Source: Heterostelium multicystogenum (taxonomy: Eukaryota > Evosea > Eumycetozoa > Acytosteliales > Acytosteliaceae). From it: 49,159 nt of DNA. Within the stretch, counting starts at the first letter, position 1. Every line of letters starts with the position of its first letter. The notes beneath the pieces were generated by a model, which was not told the DNA's origin, ran no database searches, and saw only the letters and a list, made by a program, of their open reading frames with translations. Positions 41,198 through 49,159 of this stretch are shown piece after piece. The stretch spans positions 1 to 49,159 of the forward strand of contig RCNN01000248.1 of assembly GCA_003667245.1 (NCBI GenBank), in the 5' to 3' direction. Made by a program: the position numbers and the translations under genes.

Positions 41198-42726
41198 ATG
41201 GACCTTAATTGTTTAATTAAACCAACCATTGTAAATCATCATCAAAATAATAATAATAGTAATAGTAATAATAATAATAGCAATACTAATAATAATAATA
41301 ACACAAATAATCATAGCAATCACAATCATAAAAAATATCAAAATCAGTATCAACAACATTTAGATACAGAACCAAATGTAACACCAGGGAATAATTCAAA
41401 ATTTCCTACGATTATATCCATTTCTCCAATACCAAGTTCGGCCCCATCTATGACACATAAATCCAATAATAGTATTAATCACCATTTACAACAACAACAG
41501 CACCATCAACATTTAAATCATAACAATCACAACCATCACCAAAATAATCATCAAATTCAAATACCGCCTCACCATAATACTAGTAATAATAATAATAATA
41601 ATAACAATTTAAACTATCAATACTATAGCCATCATAGCCATAGTACTCACCATGGCCAAAGTCATAATGCCACATTGTCAATTTCACCAACCCCATATTA
41701 TATAATACACTATAAACACTTTATAAGTAAAGTTTCACTGGAAGGTCTAAATGATTTCTTAGATTTAAAAGATAGAATCAATGAAATACTTTATTTAACT
41801 TCACCTTCATATTTAATCAATATATTTTACATTGAGGACGACAATAGTAATAAAAGTATACAAATAGATCCGGTAATGTCATTATTTGAGAATCACACTG
41901 ATCTACGATTTCCAACGGGAACTCATTTTTATATAGATATTTCAGGTATGTCCATATCCATTCATCAACAATTATACACTAATAAATGTAATATTTTATT
42001 TTAGTTCCAGTAGGGGACAAAAGAGTCCTAAGCGATGTCGAAATAGAGAACCAGTATTTAAAAAATAAAAATAAGAAATTGAAAAAGAGATTGGAAGACA
42101 AGCAAAGAGAATTAGAATCAACAAATGATGTATGTATTCCAACAATTTCACAAATTGGAATCAAAAACTAATGTAATATGTTTCAATTCTAGAAGCTTAG
42201 ATTATTTCACAGCTCACTGTACTTTGGGTTGAGAGGTGGAGAACAACAATTTAATGGAAATAATAGCAGTGGCTCAGTAGGAAACAGCCATTCAAATTCA
42301 CATCCCATTGGTGGAACTCTTTTAGAATATTCGAATTTCAATGATGATGATATCTTTGAACTTAACAACTCTGGTGGAGTGCCCACTCACGTTAGTACAA
42401 AATCACACCCGCAGCAGCAACAGCAACTAGTCATACAGTCTAATTCTTCATCCTCTTCCTCACAGTATTGGAAGACACCGAGCAATAATCCATCACCTCT
42501 TCTTTCGTCTTCGTCATCGCCTTCCTCTAGTACAGGAATTTCGCCAAGTAGCTCTAGCAACTCTACAAACATCAACAATTTTCTTAATTTTCCCTTCGAA
42601 TCTGATAAGATATATCCATGTAAAATAGATAAATGCAAATGTGCAAATTGGCAAAATCCATACCCAGGTCGAAAGACCTGTGGCAGACGAGGATGCTCTC
42701 ACTCACTACTGAACCACATTCACTAG
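41198..42726 (+). CDS. Asn/His/Ser-rich protein with C-terminal Cys/His motif, uncharacterised
   Basis: Three exons that join perfectly in frame with GT/AG introns: 41198-41945, 42005-42129 and 42193-42726 (469 residues, no frameshifts). Residues 1-160 are Asn/His/Gln low complexity. Residues about 165-250 are an ordered segment (SISPTPYYIIHYKHFISKVS, LKDRINEILYLTSPSYLINI, HFYIDIS) that looks like a small globular domain. Then comes a short coiled coil (VEIENQYLKNKNKKLKKRLE). The C-terminus is conserved-looking: YPCKIDKCKCANWQNPYPGR then KTCGRRGCSHSLLNHI. Its C..C.C.xW....C..C.H.L..H spacing resembles the short zinc motif at the N-terminus of GCN5/PCAF-type proteins. The function is unknown; a nuclear scaffold role is a guess. 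A serine-rich linker (42430-42560) precedes the motif. Confidence 0.75.
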
Positions 42727-43065
42727 CCTCGCATCTTGTCGGAGCCTCCTATCCTAGAAGCCAACTGTCATACCACTATAATAAATGAATCATTCTTTAT
42801 ATGTCGTGTATAAAGACATAAACAACACACAAAAACACAAAAGTCTCACTATATATTCAAGTGACTTGATTTGACAAAAGACTTTTAATTTTTTTTTTTC
42901 TTTTGTTTTTTTCGTTGTGCCCACACTGAATCAATCAGATCATTTTTATGATCATTTTTCACTCTTTTTTTTTTTGATTTTATTATCATTTATTTGTTGT
43001 TGTTTTTCATTCATTGTTATTTTAATATATATATATATCGATAATCAATCAATACAGGTTCAGTC
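42727..43065. other. intergenic, T-rich
   Basis: About 340 bases between two plus-strand genes, with long T runs (42885-42915, 42965-42980) and an AT dinucleotide run just before the next ATG. No coding signal. Confidence 0.5.
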
Positions 43066-44111
43066 ATGTTTGGTAGATCATTATCAAGATTTGTTGTATC
43101 TTCTGCAAATGTATGCTACTAGAATTCAACTACTACTTTAGTGAGCTGGCAATAGAGGAAGTGAAGATTATGCATAAGTGTCCAACAACATCATGGATGC
43201 AGCCATCAATATGATTGATTGACTACTTCTACCTCTTCCACTAAAGAACAGAATGAAAGAATGAACAGAATGAATGATATTAATATATCCCATTCTACTA
43301 TTACTACTACTTTAGCTTTTGCAAAAGAAATCAAACTTTGTTGTTCATAAGAATGCTACTTTGATTAACAGATCATATATCATGAATAATATGAGTGTTG
43401 GTTGTAGATTGTTTGGATCAGCAGCACCAAAGACACCAGCAGCAGATCACCACGATCACGATCATGACCACGACGATGACGAACACGACGATCACCACCA
43501 CGAACATGAAGAGCCAGTCGACCCACAAACATGGATGGTCGAAAACCCAAATACATACGAATTAAGAGATGATCGTAGGTTTGATAATTTAGAAGAAGTG
43601 ATCATGATCACTACAACATACATAGCAGTGCAGATTAACTTACAAACTATTCAATCACAACAATACAACAGACCCAGGTTATCCATACTCAACCTTGGTC
43701 GATGAAACATTACCAAAGTTCTCCCTCGAGGAAGTTGCTAGACACAACAAGAGAGAGGATTGCTGGATTATTATACATGGTAAAGTTTACAATGTCACCT
43801 CATACATTGACTCTCACCCAGGAGGTGATGTAATTTTAGCCGTAAGTATCTGAACTGGCGCTGTCCGCGTCCACCCATCAATCAATCAATCCATCAATCA
43901 ATTGATCAATCGATTCTAACTTCCTGTTCAAACTATTCAGCACGCCGGTAGAGACTCATCTACTATTTTCGACAGATCACCAATGACATCAAATGCTTGG
44001 GTTATTATGAAGGATTATCTCATTGGATATTGCCCACACATTACTAGATACGATGGTTTCAACAGATCAAATCGTAAAGGATCACACTACCTCACCGACT
44101 ATGAAGTTTAA
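43066..44111 (+). CDS. cytochrome b5 domain protein, probably mitochondrial
   Basis: Four exons join exactly in phase: 43066-43110, 43316-43574, 43672-43841 and 43941-44111 (all GT/AG). The N-terminus [15 protein letters not shown] plus [13 protein letters not shown] is Arg/Lys/Ser-rich with no acids, like a mitochondrial presequence (inference). A His/Asp-rich spacer follows (43450-43525), a possible metal-binding stretch. The cytochrome b5 heme domain covers exons 3-4: [33 protein letters not shown] (first heme His in HPGG) and [11 protein letters not shown] (second heme His). It ends YLTDYEV without a membrane anchor. About 214 residues. Electron transfer in mitochondria is likely; no dehydrogenase domain is fused to it. 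Confidence 0.85.
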
Positions 44112-44754
44112 ATCAATATTAATAACAGCAATACAAAACAAAACATTAAATGACACGATAAGAGATTAGATTAGATTAGATTGGTTCCAAAGTTTTAGAG
44201 AACATTGTCGACTCAACATCAAAATCACCAAAACATGATCAACAACCATAATTATATAACAAAAAAAAAAGAAGAAAAAAAAATAATGTTTTTCTTGTAA
44301 ACATTTAAATTTAAAATAAAATACTATTACTATTATTATTATATACATGCTACAATAAATAAATATCAATTTACACATCATGTTATTTAAAGTAACCAGG
44401 AGTAATTTAATTTGAAGGTGAGGATTACTTGTTTATCCCTCTTCACATTCGTCATCATACACCCAACCATCTACCACAACAACAATAAAATAAAAATAAA
44501 TAAATAAATAAAAATTATTCAAATCGAAAAAAAAAAAGATGTCTATGAAAAAAAATTAGGTGTGTTCAACAAAGTAGTAGTTTTTGTTTGGCAATTCACC
44601 CGCTATTTCATTTCATCACCACCGCTTTCTTTGATTGTATACAGACAGAATACAACAGCAGCATCATTATCATTATTAATATTAGTAGCGCTTGTCAATC
44701 AGTCGTTAGTTAGTCAATTAGTTCAGTCACTCGTCTGATCATAGTAAATAGAAG
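44112..44754. other. intergenic, simple-sequence rich
   Basis: About 640 bases: a GATTA tandem run (44160-44180), A/G runs (44265-44285) and AAAT repeats (44485-44515). It separates two plus-strand mitochondrial-protein genes. Nothing else seen. Confidence 0.5.
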
Positions 44755-46308
44755 ATGATGTTCTCCAGATCTGGTATGTTGCACTTGTCGTGGATTGATC
44801 AGTGAAGTCTTATTCAATTCGAATCAAACTAACCTCATTCGTCGTTTTGTTCGCATGATCTTGCGAATGTTGGCACAATTTACTTGCATTACTTCAGCAT
44901 CCATGATGTCCAAGGCATCCAGAATGGCTATACATCAGAATCGTCCATTCATTACAATGGGAATCAATAATAATAGCAACATGAGATTTAGATCATTTTC
45001 AACTAAAAATGAAGAAACCAACACTAAAAACACTACATCTGAAAATACTACATCTGGCAATACCAATAACAGCAACACCAACAATACAAATAATCAAGAA
45101 CAAACCCAAGGTCAAGGTCAAAGTCAACACCAACAACAATTCAATAAGGCAAAGGGAATCTTATCATCAATCACTGCCACTGTCATGGGTACATCAATCG
45201 TAGTAACTACAGCAGGTTATTTATGTATGGTCAAATACATCAATCATTCAATCAATCTGTCGATTTCATTTCATTTCATTCTCCAATCGACCAAAATCAA
45301 TTCAATCGAGATTTAATTAATTCATTTAATTTGATCTAAATTATAGTGTATCAATACAAGAAAGGAATCACTGATGATGAGAGATACTACTTGTCAAGTG
45401 CTGAAAAGACAATTCTCACCAACTTTGCTGAACCATTCAGAGAATTCTTCGATAATCTTTTCAATAATCTAAGAGCCTATCCAATGTTTGAAATGGTAAG
45501 TAGTGATATAGATTGTTTTCGAATTGATACAGATTGAGCAATGAAACTCATTAGTTTAATGCTGGTTTAGTTCTTTGGTCCAGCTGAGCCACATCCAGTA
45601 TTGCCACCACCATTACCAAAGGCTATGGGTGGAAAAGAATACACTCTCATCATTGATATCGGTGCTATCTCTGATGTTTCACAAAAGGATGTAAGTTGAA
45701 GTGCTAGTAACTTTAATCTATTGATTGTTTTTTGACTAATATTTAATTCCAATTCCAGAAATTCCCAGCTGTATACAAGAGAGCAGGTTTGGATTACTTC
45801 TTGACCCATCTCCTTCCATACTATGAGATCTATCTATTTCTCCTGATTTCCAAACTCCAGTATGTATAATAACAATATGTATAGCTATTGTAATAATTAT
45901 TAATTATTTGAATACTACAGAAAACCGAACAAATCATCTTTAAATTGGATCCAGTTGGTGGATATTTTTCAGGTCAACTTTTCTTTGATTCTGGACTCAA
46001 GAAAAAAGGAAAGTTCACTGACAACATGCAAATAGTCAACAGAGAGGGATCTAAAGTTATTTTCATTGATGGTTCTCCAAACTATGAACACAGCAACGTT
46101 ATCAACGTTTGGAAAGTTCAAACCAAACCAAAAAGATTCAACTTTGATCAAATTGTTGCCAGTTCTCACAGACATTGGTTCAAAGAAAGTCGATGATGTA
46201 AGATCAGAGATCAAAGTACTCCAAGATGAAACAAAGGATATGGCTTCTAAAATCGATGAATACATGGCCATGCATCCTCCAAAGCCAACCAGTTCCAAGA
46301 GAAAGTAA
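44755..46308 (+). CDS. tim50: mitochondrial import translocase subunit TIM50
   Basis: Known role: inner-membrane receptor of the TIM23 complex, handing presequence proteins from TOM to TIM23. Six exons: 44755-44773, 44898-45224, 45347-45495, 45571-45690, 45759-45859 and 45921-46308, all GT/AG. MMFSRSASMMSKASRMAI opens a basic presequence, and RFRSFSTKNEE suggests a cleavage area. A Thr/Asn/Gln spacer and a single membrane segment follow (ATVMGTSIVVTTAGYL). The FCP-like intermembrane-space domain contains KEYTLIIDIGAISD, AGLDYFLTHLLPYYEIYLF, TEQIIFKLDPVGGYFSGQLF, KGKFTDNMQ and KVIFIDGSPNYE, matching TIM50 in order. The phosphatase DxDxT is absent (DIGAI), as in other TIM50 proteins. Frame changes at about 45835-45842 (reading SPDFQTP when corrected) and about 46175-46190 look like base errors. 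Confidence 0.9.
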
Positions 46309-46783
46309 ATATAAATTCGCATTAAATAAAGTCACATTATCTTTAATTCTCAAATCTGCACTCTTAATGATCTTTGATAACTTTGGCTTAAAATAATTAT
46401 AAGAAACAAAGAGTTCATACATATATTAGTTTGCCTAAGAATCCATCAATCACTAAGTGTAAGGTATCTTCTAGTTAAATAGTTTTTCCAATCATATATA
46501 ATCGTTTTAATTAGAGATGATTAAATTTAAATTATCTTTTCCCCATTAGTTTGTGACAAATTAGTCAAAGTGTGGTGTTCCAAAAGTATTCACATCAGAG
46601 GCTTTTTGATTGTGAAATTTTTGCACTAGATTTTGTCCAGTCATCATTCTAAATTTCATTCATAGGTTTTATTCAGTATTTAGATATATATAATATATTA
46701 TTGTAGTTGCTGTTGGTTTTATTCTTATTCATATTGTTTGTTGTTGTAGTTATATAAATTGTAAATATAGTTAGTTATAGAAG
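46309..46783. other. intergenic, AT-rich
   Basis: About 475 bases between TIM50 and the next plus-strand gene. It is AT-rich with TATA-like runs near 46680-46700 and short TTG repeats before the next ATG. No coding signal. Confidence 0.5.
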
Positions 46784-47805
46784 AATGAGTCGTCCAGCTG
46801 CAGTAGAAGATGTATCCGATTTGATTTTATGAAATGAATAGACATCAGAATAAGGGTGGTTCAAACAGCAGACCGTTGAGTCTAAGAGATATAAAGAGAT
46901 TGCCAATCGATATCAGTGGAAACACCCTCATGGACCCTGTAAATATACCCTCGAAATTCAAATTGTTCCAGGCCACCTCTGATGCTTGGCAATCTCTTTG
47001 CTTTTCGTTCAATATAATCTTGCCGATGGTGTGCGTATCTCTGGTCGCTCCATTGACTCACGTGTTAAGCTGAGCTACGACTTGCCAAACCACTCCACAC
47101 ACATCAAGTCATTCATCAGCAGCCGGTGAGAATGCACGTGGCGTTCGTGAGCACCAAATCGGATTCATGGTTCCCAATCTCTACTCAAGCTACAAGACAC
47201 GCCTTGGATCCGTTGTCCAATTTGGCATTGGAACTGGTCTGAGAATGCGTGGAATATTCGTCACAGCAAATCAGAGTATCACCATTCGTCCACCCCAAGC
47301 TAACAGTGTTTGGACCTCTTGGATGGTGGCATATCAGCGCACCACTCAACAGAAACGCCGGTATTCTCCAGCTTAAACACCACATATTCTTCAACTTGCG
47401 TGGAGCCACCATGTTGTCGAGCTTGGAGCTTTCGAGCACCCGATTGGCACAGACCATCAATAGCTTACACCCAATCTCTCCTGAACAAAGAAGACTCATC
47501 TGCCAAATCAGTGGCAAATGCACCAAAATCAACAAGTTCACAGATTCAATATCACGACACCATTGAATACAAGATCGTACATGTAGCATCTGCAACCGAG
47601 TTGGGTGTGCGTCGAACCAGCAACAAACACGCATCTAAATGGGAGCTTCTCCTGGGACTGAAGCACAGGGTTGCCCACTCCATTTTCATTCAATGTCTAT
47701 TTACACATACCATCGGAGAGAAGAACAGACTTTGCTCTAAGTTTAGGTTTTAGATTTATAAACGATAAGCACTTGCTATCAACAAGTAGACATCTAACCC
47801 AATAA
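46784..47805 (+). CDS. unidentified gene broken by several frame changes
   Basis: MSRPAAVEDVSDLI starts at 46784, and coding-like segments then continue in all three plus frames up to a stop at 47803-47805. Examples are LADGVRISGRSIDSRVKLSY (about 47020), IGFMVPNLYSSYKTRLGSVV (about 47160), LNRNAGILQLKHHIFFNLRG (about 47345), EYKIVHVASATELGVRRTSN (about 47570) and FALSLGFRFINDKHLLSTSR (about 47735). Codons are C/G-ending, which argues for a real, expressed gene. Alternating polar/apolar strands ending in LSLGFRF hint at a membrane beta-barrel such as mitochondrial outer-membrane proteins, but I cannot name a family. At least five shifts would be needed, which is too many for confidence. It may be a pseudogene or poor sequence. 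Confidence 0.4.
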
Positions 47806-47877
47806 AATAAGTTTAACAAAAGAATAGAGATATTGTAATAATAAACAAGCTTGTCTGATCATTGCTTTACTTTGATC

Positions 47878-48630
47878 TCATTTGAAAAAGTCTGAAATCT
47901 TAGAGTTCTGTTTCGGTGCAGCAAGCTTAGATTTGGCTTGCTTCTTCTTGCTGGAACTGCCGTCGATGTCAAAGATGATGGCAATGCAAACTGCTCCATT
48001 CTAGCATTGTAGATCAAGTTGGCGTCGTCAGCTACGGCAGTAGTTGTTTTGTCGACCTTGTCTACCATTGCTTCACGTAGCATGGTGCCCATTTATTCAG
48101 ATATATATTCGCTCAGGAATTCCAAGGCCAATTTGAATCCACTGTTGCTTTGAGGTTGTAGTTGTTTGCTTTCAGCGTGGATGCACGATAGATGTTTGTA
48201 TCGGATGACTCCAAGTATTCTGCAAGTGCTTCTCGCCTTGCATTTCAACCACAGCAGTAGCTTCTCATCACTTAGGCGATAGAGCTTGCTCGAGTAAAGT
48301 GTAGTATGGTCACATATCAAGTCTAAATGTTCATGAGTAAACTGAATATCCGCCAATTTCAATGCGCGACATGGTTGGTCACTTCCAATTGTGAAAACTC
48401 GATGTACTGCACCTTTGAATCATCAGATCCACTTAGCTTGAACTCTCGATTTCTCCAAGTAAGGTATGACTAAAACAAAGGGTCTATTGGACAGCACATA
48501 TACAATGAGCCATCTGCACCGTGAAATAGTATCATTGGTTGTCAAACAATCAAAAAGGTCGAAGAGCCATTCAAACAAGCAACATCCATGTCTAACACTG
48601 TTGTTCATAACCAAGACGACGGTACATCTT
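47878..48630 (-). CDS. ribonuclease H2 subunit B (RNASEH2B-like)
   Basis: Known role: non-catalytic subunit of the RNase H2 trimer, which removes ribonucleotides and RNA-DNA hybrids; the B subunit tethers it to PCNA. Seen: ADGSLYMCCPIDPLF then VLVIPYLEKS, the family's 'P-DPLF-LLxYL' segment; YRLSDEKLLLWLKCKARSTC, matching its Y..SE.KTL.WLK pattern; and GFKLALEFLSEYI near the end of the core. The last residues, APKQNSKISDFFK followed by the stop at 47878, form a PIP box (QxxIxxFF), as in human RNASEH2B. The segments lie in different frames (changes near 48475, 48365-48440, 48085-48105 and 47965), so several base errors or unrecognised short introns are needed. The 5' end is unclear, between 48560 and 48720. 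Confidence 0.65.
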
Positions 48631-48808
48631 TAAAATATTAATATCCATTACAATTTGATTAATCTTATCGACAATGTATCTTGATTCTACATCTTTAGAT
48701 TATTCATTATGCTAAGTTAGTTACTGAATGAACAGATTCAGATTGGGAGGATCGATTCATTGGTTGACTTACTTGTCTTTGGATTTAAGGCTGAATATAA
48801 TTGTTAAG

Positions 48809-49159
48809 CTAATCTTCATCCTCGGTTTCTTCGTCACTATTATCATTTGTCTTTTTACTTGTATTTGTTGTTGTTGTTGCTGTTGCTTTTGCTGCCCTGA
48901 TAGTTTTGTACTTAGTTCAATGGTTATATACAATGAAAACTCTATCTTGATATGGAAGTTGGTTTAATGGAGGATCTGCTTTCAATTTAGGAGGTGGTTT
49001 CTTTGTAGTTTTTGTTACTCTCTTTCTCTTCTTGGAGCCACTATCATCTCTTTCCTCCTCCTCCTCTTCGTCCTCTACTTCTCTTGAGGATTGTCTTCAT
49101 CCTGATCCTGTGTAACCTCGAATTCAAAATCATCTTCATTGAAGCTGTCCTCCAGTGAT
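48809..49159 (-). CDS. acidic/basic C-terminal part of a gene running out of the window
   Basis: A partial gene whose 5' part lies beyond 49159. Minus-strand frames give SLEDSFNEDDFEFEVTQDQD, then EVEDEEEEEERDDSGSKKRK, then VTKTTKKPPPKLKADPP, and finally TNTSKKTNDNSDEETEDED before a stop at 48809. The charge blocks and the KKRKR cluster (possible nuclear localisation signal) suggest a nuclear protein tail. No domain is visible. The joins are uncertain because the frame changes at about 49103 and about 48905. Confidence 0.4.

Overview
The window looks like nuclear DNA of a dictyostelid social amoeba. The evidence is strong AT bias in introns and intergenic DNA, short GT...AG introns of roughly 50-120 bases, long Asn, Gln, Thr and His homopolymer tracts inside proteins, a dictyostelid-style ankyrin protein, F-box/LRR-like families, and a Ty3/gypsy element placed just upstream of a tRNA gene. 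Coding regions seem somewhat less AT-rich than in D. discoideum, so another dictyostelid group is more likely. I cannot name the species.

Layout. 0-7 kb, all minus strand: a CtIP/Sae2 DNA-end-resection factor, an Asn/His/Gln-rich protein with a C-terminal membrane anchor, an AAAP amino-acid transporter, and a protein resembling only the C-terminal half of acyl-CoA oxidase. 7-18 kb is an accessory region: two paralogous F-box/LRR-like genes, a third related one, a B-box zinc-finger protein, a retinol-dehydrogenase-like SDR, a cathepsin-L-like protease and an ankyrin protein. 18.35-23.3 kb: a complete, intact Ty3/gypsy retrotransposon (minus strand) with identical 365-bp LTRs, ending 15 bp upstream of a tRNA-like gene. 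A nest of direct and inverted repeats follows up to 24.1 kb. 24.5-31 kb: a large VWA-domain protein, a 2-kb stretch with gene-like remnants, and a Uma2-like restriction-endonuclease-fold protein. 31-49 kb is mostly conserved housekeeping: an FCP1-type CTD phosphatase with BRCT domain, an RS-rich protein directly upstream that may be part of the same gene, COG2, a CZIB/UPF0587 zinc protein, a novel Cys/His-motif protein, a mitochondrial cytochrome b5 protein, TIM50, an unidentified gene, RNase H2 subunit B with a PIP box, and the acidic end of a gene leaving the window.

A feature running through the window is that many well-conserved single-copy genes are broken by single-base frameshifts, mostly at homopolymers: transporter, cysteine protease, COG2, TIM50, CZIB, RNase H2B, VWA protein and others. 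The 4.1-kb retrotransposon ORF is intact. This points to consensus sequence errors in low-coverage DNA rather than mass pseudogenisation, and I treat the frameshifted genes as probably functional unless stated otherwise. No bacterial-style operon, CRISPR array or rRNA gene is present. The most unusual structures are the retrotransposon/tRNA junction, with its duplicated LTR end and a flanking tRNA relic, and the possible RS-domain/FCP1 gene fusion.
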